Shown in pieces: positions 43,991 to 51,592 of a stretch of DNA of 64,000 bases (positions within the stretch are counted from its first letter, which is position 1; the number at the start of each line of letters is the position of its first letter). The translations under genes and the position numbers were made by a program. The notes beneath the pieces were generated by a model that saw nothing but the letters and a program-made list of their open reading frames with translations, was not told the DNA's origin and did not search any database. The stretch comes from an uncultured Chromatiaceae bacterium (GTDB lineage Bacteria; Pseudomonadota; Gammaproteobacteria; Enterobacterales; Alteromonadaceae). Where the stretch lies: the NCBI GenBank assembly GCA_946482325.1, contig CAMLRA010000006.1:1-64000 (forward strand). Direction: 5' to 3'.

Positions 43991-46900
43991 ATGTTTAATG
44001 CGCTGATCCGGCTCTGTTTGCAGCAACGCCTGTTTGTGCTGGGTGCGGCTTTGATCCTGCTGATTTACGGCAGTTTCAGCCTGCGCCAGCTGCCGGTCGA
44101 TGTTTTTCCTGACTTGAATAAACCCACAGTCACTTTGCTCACCGAAGCCGGCGGTATGGCGCCGGAAGAAGTGGAGCAGCTCGTCAGTTTTCCGCTCGAA
44201 ACCAGCATGAACGGCATGCCGGGCGTCAGCCGCGTGCGTTCAGTGTCGGGCGTTGGGCTGTCGGTGCTGTATATCGAATTTGACTGGGGCTCAGATATTT
44301 ACCGCAACCGCCAGATGGTGGCCGAACGCTTGAGCCTGGCTGGCGAACAGCTGCCAGAAGGCGTGGTACCGCAGCTTGGGCCTGTGTCGTCGATCATGGG
44401 CGAAATTCTGCTGCTGGCCATTCCGGCCGACCCAGACAAAGTCAGCCCGATGCTGGTGCGTGAATTTGCTGACTGGGTAGTGCGGCCGCGTTTACTCAGT
44501 ATTCCCGGCGTGGCGCAGGTCATTCCGATCGGCGGTGAAGTGCGACAATACCGGGTGGAGCCTATCGCCGCGCAAATGGCGGCGCTGGGGGTGAGCCTGA
44601 ATCAAATCGAACAGGCGCTGACCGGTTTTGGCGCCAACAGCAGTGGTGGTTTTTTAGAAGCGCAGGGCCGCGAGTGGCTGATCCGCAATATTGGCCGCAC
44701 CACTGATTTAGCGGATTTGCAGCAGCTGGTCGTCACTGTGCAAAACGACCGGCCGGTGCTACTGAGCCAGCTGGCCAAGGTTGAAGTTGTCGCCGCCACC
44801 AAACGCGGCGACGGTGGTTACAAAGGCAAACCGGCGGTGATTTTGTCGGTGCAAAAACAGCCGGCCGCTGACAGCGTACAGCTGACCAAACAGATTGAAG
44901 CGGCGGTGACCGAACTCAGCAAAGGCTTGCCAGAAGGCGTGCAAGCGCCGGTGTTTTTGTTTAAACAGGCTGATTTTATTAATAATTCGATTGATAACGT
45001 CATCGAAGCGCTGCGCGACGGTGCTGTGATGGTCGCCATTATCCTGTTTATGTTTTTACTCAATAGCCGCACCACGGCAATTTCACTGCTGGCGATACCG
45101 CTCAGTTTATTAACCGCCGTGTTGGTGTTCCGTTATTTTGGCTTGTCGATCAATACCATGACACTCGGTGGCCTGGCCATTGCGCTTGGTGAGCTGGTTG
45201 ACGACGCCGTGGTCGACGTGGAAAACGTGCTGCGCCGCTTAAAAGAAAATGCGCAAAAAGCCGTGCCGTTGCCCGTGCTGAAGGTGATTGCCGATGCGTC
45301 CGGCGAAGTGCGTAGCGGTGTGGTGTACGCCACCTTGATTGTGGTGCTGGTGTTTGTGCCGCTGTTTGCGTTATCAGGCATCGAAGGCCGGCTATTCAGC
45401 CCGCTTGGTATCGCTTATATCACTTCGATTCTGGCCAGTATGTTGGTGGCGATCACTGTGACGCCGGTGCTGTGTTATTACCTGCTGCCGGGCCTGACGC
45501 AAAAACAGCATGGCGACAGCGCGCTGGTGCGACTGCTGAAAAAACGTGACGAGCAGCTGCTGCGCTGGTCTTTTGGCCATGTGCGTGGTCTGTTGGCGGT
45601 GGCGTTGATCGCGGTGGTGGCAGCAGCCAGTACTGTGCCGCTGTTTGCCCGTAGTTTCCTGCCGGCTTTTAACGAAGGCACGCTGACCATCAACCTGTTA
45701 TTGCAGCCGGGCACGGCGCTCAGTGAGTCGAACAAAATCGGCGCGCTGGCCGAGCAGTTATTGCTGCAGGTGCCGGAAGTGACGCAAGTCGGCCGGCGCA
45801 CCGGCCGCGCTGAACTGGACGAACATGCCGAAGGCGTGCATTACGGCGAAATTGACGTCGATTTAAAACCGTCAGAGCGACCGCGTGACGAAGTGTTAGC
45901 TGAAATTCGTCGCGTGTTATCGGTATTACCGGGCAGTGTCAGCGTTGGTCAGCCGATCTCGCACCGGCTTGATCATTTGTTATCCGGCGTGCGGGCGCAA
46001 ATTGCGGTGAAAGTGTTTGGTGACGACCTGGCGACGTTACGGGCGCTCGGTGCCAGTTTGCAGGCCGACCTTGGCAAAGTAGCGGGCGTGACCGACCTCA
46101 CGCTGGAAAAACAGGTGTTAATCCCGCAGCTGAAAGTGCGCGTCGACTATCAAAAAGCCGCGGCTTATGGTGTGGCGCCGGGTGAGCTGCTGCATAGCCT
46201 GCAGCAACAAATCGACGGCGTGAAGTTAAGCCAGTTGGTCAGCAACGAACGTCGTTTTGATTTGCTGCTGCGCCTGCCGGACGGTGCGCGGGAGCCGCAG
46301 GCGTTAAGTGGTTTACTGATTCAGACACCCAAAGGCGCAGTGCCGCTGGCGCTGCTCGCCGAAGTAGTGGAATCAGACGGCCCGAACCAAATCAGCCGCG
46401 AAAATGGCCGGCGGCGTATTGTTTTATCGGCAAATGTCGAAGGCCGTGATTTAAGCCATGCCGTCACCGATATCCGCGCTGTGCTGGCGGCCGCCAACCT
46501 GCCGGAAGGGTATTTCACTGTGCTGGAAGGTCAGTTCCAGGCGCAGGAAGAGGCTTCATCGCTGATTGCGCTGTTGTCGTTAGGTTCATTGCTGGCGATG
46601 TTGCTGGTGCTGTACAGCCGCTATCAGTCGTTGCGGCTCACCTTGATTATCATGGCGAACATTCCGCTGGCGCTGATTGGCAGTGTGCTGGCGCTGTGGC
46701 TCAGTGGTCAGCCGCTGTCGGTGGCGACCTTAGTTGGGTTTATCACGCTGGCCGGCATCGCGACGCGTAACGGCATCTTAAAAATCAGCCATTACATCAA
46801 CTTATGCCGCTTTGAGGGCGAAGTGTTTGGTCAGGCGATGATTATCCGCGGCTCCCTGGAGCGTTTAACGCCGGTACTGATGACGGCGCTGGTGGCGGCT

Positions 46901-47098
46901 TTTGCGCTGTTGCCGTTGTTATTTTCTGCGGACGCGCCGGGCAAAGAAATTCTGCATCCGGTGGCGGTGGTGATTTTTGGCGGTCTGGTCAGTTCGACTA
47001 TTCTCGACACTGTCCTGACGCCGCTGATGTTTTGGTTATGGGGCCGTGAGCCGCTCGAGCGCTTGCTGGCCAATACGGATAAATCTGAAGTCTATTGA
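43991..47098 (+). CDS. HME-RND heavy-metal efflux pump (CusA/CzcA family)
   Basis: 1035 residues, the full RND length. N-terminal helix, then PVDVFPDLNKPTVTLLTEA and VSFPLETSMNGMPGV typical of HME-RND pumps; twelve helices in two halves around two large periplasmic loops. The proton-relay helix reads LGELVDDAVVDVENVLRRL (about 400-420) with the acidic residues kept. It exports metal ions by proton antiport. HME subgroup and metal are not certain: the upstream CusR-type box argues for Cu/Ag, whereas the VDDAVVDVEN motif is closer to less-characterised HME members. No outer-membrane factor is encoded in the operon, so a TolC/CusC-type partner must come from elsewhere. Confidence 0.93.
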   Translation: MFNALIRLCLQQRLFVLGAALILLIYGSFSLRQLPVDVFPDLNKPTVTLLTEAGGMAPEEVEQLVSFPLETSMNGMPGVSRVRSVSGVGLSVLYIEFDWGSDIYRNRQMVAERLSLAGEQLPEGVVPQLGPVSSIMGEILLLAIPADPDKVSPMLVREFADWVVRPRLLSIPGVAQVIPIGGEVRQYRVEPIAAQMAALGVSLNQIEQALTGFGANSSGGFLEAQGREWLIRNIGRTTDLADLQQLVVTVQNDRPVLLSQLAKVEVVAATKRGDGGYKGKPAVILSVQKQPAADSVQLTKQIEAAVTELSKGLPEGVQAPVFLFKQADFINNSIDNVIEALRDGAVMVAIILFMFLLNSRTTAISLLAIPLSLLTAVLVFRYFGLSINTMTLGGLAIALGELVDDAVVDVENVLRRLKENAQKAVPLPVLKVIADASGEVRSGVVYATLIVVLVFVPLFALSGIEGRLFSPLGIAYITSILASMLVAITVTPVLCYYLLPGLTQKQHGDSALVRLLKKRDEQLLRWSFGHVRGLLAVALIAVVAAASTVPLFARSFLPAFNEGTLTINLLLQPGTALSESNKIGALAEQLLLQVPEVTQVGRRTGRAELDEHAEGVHYGEIDVDLKPSERPRDEVLAEIRRVLSVLPGSVSVGQPISHRLDHLLSGVRAQIAVKVFGDDLATLRALGASLQADLGKVAGVTDLTLEKQVLIPQLKVRVDYQKAAAYGVAPGELLHSLQQQIDGVKLSQLVSNERRFDLLLRLPDGAREPQALSGLLIQTPKGAVPLALLAEVVESDGPNQISRENGRRRIVLSANVEGRDLSHAVTDIRAVLAAANLPEGYFTVLEGQFQAQEEASSLIALLSLGSLLAMLLVLYSRYQSLRLTLIIMANIPLALIGSVLALWLSGQPLSVATLVGFITLAGIATRNGILKISHYINLCRFEGEVFGQAMIIRGSLERLTPVLMTALVAAFALLPLLFSADAPGKEILHPVAVVIFGGLVSSTILDTVLTPLMFWLWGREPLERLLANTDKSEVY

Positions 47099-47112
47099 TA
47101 AAGAAGGAATCA

Positions 47113-47622
47113 ATGATGTTAAAGCCATTAGTAAAAACGCTGCTGTTGGCCGCTGGCCTGCTGAGTACTGCCGCTTTTGCCCACACCGACGAGTACTTAG
47201 ATACTGTGGTGGGCCCAAACGGTGGCCAGCTGCGGATGGCCGGGGCTTATCACTTTGAGCTGGTGCTGGCCAAAGACGCCAAAGCCGGTGCGCCGAGCCC
47301 GGTGAAGCTGTATTTACTCGATCACGGTAATAACCCGCAGCCAGCCAAAGACGCCAAAGCCACAGTGCTGATAGTGTCGGGCAAAGCCAAGGCCAAAACA
47401 GAGCTGACGCCTCAAGGCGAAAACCTGTTAGCCGGCAGCGCGGCTTACACAGCGGCAGAAGATTTAAAAGCCGTGGTCAATATCAGCATCAAAACTGAAC
47501 ATGGTGAAATCACCGAACAAGCGATGTTCACGCCGTTTAAACCAGTGCCGGCCAAAGCGGAAGCTGAGCATGAGCACGGCCATGAGCATACCCACGAAGA
47601 AGAAAAAGGCCATAAACATTAA
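47113..47622 (+). CDS. Periplasmic protein with His-rich C-terminus
   Basis: 169 residues: signal peptide (MMLKPLVKTLLLAAGLLSTAAFA), mature start HTDEYLDTVVGPNGGQLRM, a beta-sandwich of about 110 residues, then the metal-binding tail HEHGHEHTHEEEKGHKH. GPNGGQ near the N-terminus recurs in secreted metal-resistance proteins. AAGGA precedes the ATG, 15 bp after the pump stop. Last gene of the efflux operon; probably a periplasmic metal buffer or delivery protein. A hairpin follows the stop. Confidence 0.78.
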   Translation: MMLKPLVKTLLLAAGLLSTAAFAHTDEYLDTVVGPNGGQLRMAGAYHFELVLAKDAKAGAPSPVKLYLLDHGNNPQPAKDAKATVLIVSGKAKAKTELTPQGENLLAGSAAYTAAEDLKAVVNISIKTEHGEITEQAMFTPFKPVPAKAEAEHEHGHEHTHEEEKGHKH

Positions 47623-47637
47623 TTGTTTGCGTTGGTG

Positions 47638-47658
47638 AAGCTGTTATCGGAACAGCTT
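47638..47658 (+). terminator. Weak hairpin after the metal operon
   Basis: Perfect 8-bp arms AAGCTGTT and AACAGCTT with a 5-base loop, 16 bp past the last operon gene. It lacks a real T tract, so termination efficiency is doubtful. Confidence 0.4.
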
Positions 47659-47726
47659 TGCCAGTGCTGGTGGTTTTGTTTTATGCTCAGTGCTGGAATT
47701 TTCAGCAGGTAGCGTGGGTTGCATTG

Positions 47727-48542
47727 ATGCGTGCAGTCAAACTGTGGTGCAGACTGGGGGTGCTGCTGGTGTTTACTGCACTGGCCCAGGTAGTGACGCC
47801 TGAGGTGGTTCAGGCCGCAGAACTTAGTCAATTGCCGGTACGTATCGCTGCTGAAGACAACTGGCCACCCTTTTCTGACGAAAACGGCAAAGGCTTGTCG
47901 TCACAATTGGTCAGCGCCGCGTTCGCCCGCAGCGGTTACCGCATTGAAACTGTTGCTGTGCCTTATGCCCGCGCCTTGCACTATACCGCCCACGGCAAAA
48001 CCGAAGCCTGCTGGAATGTGACGCGTCAGGCCAACACAGCCCGCGATTATCTGTTGCACCAACAGCCGCTGTTTCAGGCGGCTTCTTCGTTTTATTTTCA
48101 TGGTCTTGCCAAAAACTATCGTTCAGTCGCCGAAATCCCGGACGGCACTGTGGTCGGCGTGATTTTGGGTTATGAATATGGTGACTTATTCGAGCAGCAC
48201 AAAAAGCGCTTTCAGCTGGTAGAAGTGTCAACTCATCCGCAGCTGATTTCGTTATTGCAGCACGACAAAGTAGAGCTGGCGATTTTTTTTGATGAAGTGT
48301 TGGCTTATTACCTGGCACAACCGCCGCTGCGGCAAGTTCGCTTACAAAAAGGCCAGTTGAATCATGTCAGCGATATTTATGTTGCCTTCAGCCGCGTTTC
48401 AGCGCGAAGCCAGCAACTGGCCGATGCGCTCGATGCCGGGCTAACCGAACTGCGCCGATCCGGCGATTATCAGCGCATTTTGAGACAATTTAAACAACAG
48501 CAACGCCCGGCTGCAGCAACAGCCAGCAGTAGCGCTGACTAA
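47727..48542 (+). CDS. Periplasmic solute-binding-like protein (SBP_bac_3 type)
   Basis: 271 residues from ATG 47727. The signal region is LGVLLVFTALAQVV to about residue 30. The mature part shows the type II binding-protein pattern: VRIAAEDNWPPFSDENGKG at the N-terminus, YTAHGKTEACWNVTR, VVGVILGYEYGDL and a C-terminal helix LRRSGDYQRILRQF. No transporter genes are adjacent, as for the related protein at 5197, so it may act as an orphan sensor or binding protein. It is downstream of the metal operon but past its hairpin and with its own spacing. Confidence 0.75.
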   Translation: MRAVKLWCRLGVLLVFTALAQVVTPEVVQAAELSQLPVRIAAEDNWPPFSDENGKGLSSQLVSAAFARSGYRIETVAVPYARALHYTAHGKTEACWNVTRQANTARDYLLHQQPLFQAASSFYFHGLAKNYRSVAEIPDGTVVGVILGYEYGDLFEQHKKRFQLVEVSTHPQLISLLQHDKVELAIFFDEVLAYYLAQPPLRQVRLQKGQLNHVSDIYVAFSRVSARSQQLADALDAGLTELRRSGDYQRILRQFKQQQRPAAATASSSAD

Positions 48543-48669
48543 GCAAAATAATCCAGCGCACGACACTGGACGGAACAGTGTGGTTCAGTTGCGATAAAGC
48601 TATCAACTTGTTTACTGGCTGTTATTATGTGCATCTACTTCCTGTGATGCCTGCCTGCCGGAGACTGTA

Positions 48670-49518
48670 ATGAAGCTGAAATGTGCTGCCCTGTTCCCAA
48701 GTATCCTGTTATTAACTGCCTGCCAGTCCACCCCTGAAGAAGATATGCCGTTGCCGACCGGATTTGCCGAGCAGGCGCAGCTTATGCCGTTAAAACGCCC
48801 GGTGCTGACTTTTTCCGACGATGCCTGGCATCAGCAAATTGGCACTTATCAGCTGAATAATATGGATTTGTCCGGCAAATCGATGCAAAAAGTCAGCAGT
48901 GGCACCGAATGGCAAACCACAGCGCGTGGCGGTTTATTGTTTCAGCTGATTTTCCATGACAACGTCAATGTCGCCGGGGAAATCGTCAACAAATACAACA
49001 GCAAAGCTGAGCAAACTTTCAGTTTTGATATTCAGGCGCCCGGCACTGCCACAGTGCACAGCGAATGTCAGATTCTGGTGTTTGGTCACGGCGAAGAGAC
49101 GACTGACAATGGCGTGAACAGCTACAACTGGCAAACGTCAGAGCAGGAATTAAGTTACCTCGGTTGCCGCCTGACACAGGACGGGCAAGTGTCGCAGCTG
49201 GTGGTCGAAGACAAAGCCGGTGCTGCGCCGGTGTACCGGCTGCATCAGGGCAGCCGCCTGCTGGATCTGACGCCGGTAACAGCTGCGCCGGAGCTGGCGA
49301 AATACAACAGTTTCTTTCAGAGCGGCGAAACGGGTTTTCTGTTAAAGGACGGGGCTTTGCAGCAAGCCGCTTTGCAGTTAAGCCATGACCAGTCACGCTT
49401 GTGGCTGAAAAAAGATCTGCCGGCGAATGCACAGGCCTGGTACATCGCTGCATTATTCAGCCTGCAGATGTATCACTGGCAAGATACACAATGGCAATTT
49501 GACCAGCCACAACATTAA
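48670..49518 (+). CDS. Lipoprotein of unknown function
   Basis: 282 residues with a lipobox LLTACQ (Cys near residue 18), so it is envelope-anchored. The mature part has about 260 residues, beta-rich, with paired Cys (SECQILV, LGCRLT). I do not recognise a family. The window shows only that it is expressed from its own leader and converges with the TDT transporter gene by four bases. Confidence 0.65.
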   Translation: MKLKCAALFPSILLLTACQSTPEEDMPLPTGFAEQAQLMPLKRPVLTFSDDAWHQQIGTYQLNNMDLSGKSMQKVSSGTEWQTTARGGLLFQLIFHDNVNVAGEIVNKYNSKAEQTFSFDIQAPGTATVHSECQILVFGHGEETTDNGVNSYNWQTSEQELSYLGCRLTQDGQVSQLVVEDKAGAAPVYRLHQGSRLLDLTPVTAAPELAKYNSFFQSGETGFLLKDGALQQAALQLSHDQSRLWLKKDLPANAQAWYIAALFSLQMYHWQDTQWQFDQPQH

Positions 49519-50522
49519 GCGGCGGTTTGTGCTGCAGGCCGCCAGACTTTGCCCAATTGCCACAGATAACGGCTCAGCACATAACCGCAGACGGTCAGTG
49601 CCACGGCAAACTCCAGTTGCGCCAGCAGTTGTTGCCAGGTGGCCAGTTGCTGCAGCAATGCTGAAGTTTGCAGCGCCAGATGGGCAGACAATTTCAGCAG
49701 GGCGGTGGCGCTAATCACCAGCGGGAAAGTACAGGCGGCGAAGGCCGGATTAAAGCTGCCGCGCAGCAGCTGCGGCAGTTGCCACCAGACCCGTAATGTC
49801 AGCAGCAGCGCGACCGCGCTCAGGCTCAGTAATAAGCTGACCGGCAACACGGCCGCGAGTGGCAGACACAGCAAGCCAGTTAACGTCAGGCTGCCGGGTG
49901 CCGCCAGAATCGCCAGCAAAGGCCGTTGTGGCAGAGGTAAAGGTGTGCCACGCCGTAAGCGGTATAACATCAGCGGCAACATCAACAGGTAAGCCAGCAG
50001 ACCGGCGCCGGCCAGCAGCTGCAACAGCCACAACGGCGCGCTGACGGGCGCTGTCAGCACTGCCACGACAAAACCAATTGGCGGAATAAACCAGGCCGGT
50101 ACTAAATCAGTCAGCGCAAACTGTCTCAGACGGTGACGGATAAAACCAGTCAGTAACGTCAGATGCCCGGCCAGCGCCAGCCACCAGCACAAGCTGGCCA
50201 GCGTTGGGTTAAATGACTGCCAGGCTGCAGTTTGCACCAGCGTCGCCATGCAGATCACCGGCAGCAGACTGCCCGCCACCGGATGCGCCAGCTCTTGCAA
50301 CAACAGCTGCGGAGCGCGCAAAAACTTCAGTAGCACCGCCAGTAATAGCGGCAATGCCAGTAGCGCTGCGGCTTGCTGCAATCTGCCGTCTTGGGCAAAG
50401 AGCTGATCGGCACACCAGCCGAGGCTGGCGAGGCCGAGCGCTAAACCTGCTGCTGCTGTCGGGACGCGTTTTAATGACAGACGCTGGAACAGCAGGTGGC
50501 AAAGAAGATTAAACTGGCGCAT
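49515..50522 (-). CDS. TehA/SLAC1-type (TDT) membrane transporter
   Basis: 335 residues and ten hydrophobic helices. VPTAAAGLALGLASLGW, AHPVAGSLLP, NPAFAACTFPLVISATAL and the Ala/Leu-rich helices are the TDT family hallmarks. Members export C4-dicarboxylates, tellurite-like anions or act as anion channels. It diverges from the LysR regulator at 50620 and is presumably controlled by it. Substrate undefined. Confidence 0.85.
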   Translation of the reverse strand: MRQFNLLCHLLFQRLSLKRVPTAAAGLALGLASLGWCADQLFAQDGRLQQAAALLALPLLLAVLLKFLRAPQLLLQELAHPVAGSLLPVICMATLVQTAAWQSFNPTLASLCWWLALAGHLTLLTGFIRHRLRQFALTDLVPAWFIPPIGFVVAVLTAPVSAPLWLLQLLAGAGLLAYLLMLPLMLYRLRRGTPLPLPQRPLLAILAAPGSLTLTGLLCLPLAAVLPVSLLLSLSAVALLLTLRVWWQLPQLLRGSFNPAFAACTFPLVISATALLKLSAHLALQTSALLQQLATWQQLLAQLEFAVALTVCGYVLSRYLWQLGKVWRPAAQTAA

Positions 50523-50580
50523 TGGGTTACCTCAAAAGTGGTAGCAATGGCGCTAGCTTAGGTTGCTTTAGATGTTTAGA

Positions 50581-50590
50581 ATATCGATAT
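50581..50590. promoter_or_regulatory. Dyad in the LysR/TDT divergent promoter
   Basis: ATATCGATAT is a perfect 10-bp palindrome in an AT-rich segment midway between the divergent start codons, 30 bp upstream of the LysR ATG. Candidate LysR or RNA polymerase site only. Confidence 0.35.
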
Positions 50591-50619
50591 AAATTTAACT
50601 AATCATTTAGAAAAACTAT

Positions 50620-51513
50620 ATGAATATCAGTTTTCGTCAGCTTAAAGCTTTTGTCGCTGTGGCGCGGCTGGGGAATTTAGGCGCCGCCGCCGACCAGCTG
50701 TGCCTGACGCGCGGCGCTATTTCGCAGGCGTTAAAAGAGCTGGAGACTCAGCTCGGTACACCGCTGTTTGACCGCGCGCATCCGCATTTGCTGCTGAACA
50801 GTGAAGGGGCTTTGTTGTTACCGCTGGCGGATGAAATGCTGACGCGACTGGATGATATCGGTGCGTTGTTTGCGCACAGTGGCGACAGCGCCGGCAAAGC
50901 GCTGTTGCGCATCGGTGCCAGTCAGACTATCGGTAATTATCTGTTGCCAACTTTGCTGGCAGGTTTGGGGCCGCAGTGGCAGCTCAGCGTGTTTATTGCC
51001 AACAGTCAGCAGTTGGCGGCACGGCTGCTGGCGTTTGAGCTGGACCTGGCACTGATCGAAGGCGAAGTCACCCATCCACAGTTGCATAGTGAAACCTGGC
51101 AGCAGGATCAGATGATCTTAGTGGCAAGCCCGGCACACCCGCTGGCGAAATCGGTCGCCGCAACCGGAAAAGTGCTCAGTGCTGCCGATTTAGCCGGCCA
51201 ATATTGGGTGCTGCGCGAGCCGGCATCAGGCAGCCGCGAGCAGTTTGATAAATATCTGCGGCCGCAGCTGACCAACCCCGGCACTGTGCTGGAACTCAAT
51301 ACGTTAGAAGCGGTGCTGAGCACAGTGCAACAAGGACTGGGCCTTACGCTGGTGTCGGAACTCGCCGCATGTGACCGACTTGCCAGTGGTTCGCTGCGAA
51401 TGTTGCCGTTTGCGCAAGCAATGCCGCGTCAGCTGCATTTATGCTGGCACCGTGACAAATATCTGTCCGCGGCCAGCCAGCGCTTTATCCGGTTTTGCCG
51501 GATGGGGTTGTGA
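50620..51513 (+). CDS. LysR-family transcriptional regulator
   Basis: 297 residues. HTH: LKAFVAVARLGNLGAAADQL and LTRGAISQALKELETQLG. The effector domain has IGASQTIGNYLLPTL, DLALIEGEV and EPASGSREQF, the layout of CysB/CysL-like regulators of anion or metabolite transport genes. Divergent from the TDT transporter, its likely target. Three repeat units follow its 3' end. Confidence 0.9.
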   Translation: MNISFRQLKAFVAVARLGNLGAAADQLCLTRGAISQALKELETQLGTPLFDRAHPHLLLNSEGALLLPLADEMLTRLDDIGALFAHSGDSAGKALLRIGASQTIGNYLLPTLLAGLGPQWQLSVFIANSQQLAARLLAFELDLALIEGEVTHPQLHSETWQQDQMILVASPAHPLAKSVAATGKVLSAADLAGQYWVLREPASGSREQFDKYLRPQLTNPGTVLELNTLEAVLSTVQQGLGLTLVSELAACDRLASGSLRMLPFAQAMPRQLHLCWHRDKYLSAASQRFIRFCRMGL

Positions 51514-51527
51514 TGATTGCGGGAAAT

Positions 51528-51590
51528 GTACGCCACGTGGTGACCATCGTGTGACGACCATCGTGTGACGACCATCGTGTGACGACCAGC
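51528..51590. repeat. 14-bp-unit repeat cluster D (opposite orientation)
   Basis: Three perfect tandem copies of ACCATCGTGTGACG at 51543-51584, whose reverse complement CGTCACACGATGGT is the cluster A unit. They are preceded by TGTACGCCACGTGGTGACC, the reverse complement of cluster A's CACGTGGCGTACA flank. The cluster fills the space between the LysR and Omp85 gene ends. Confidence 0.8.
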
Positions 51591-51592
51591 AA

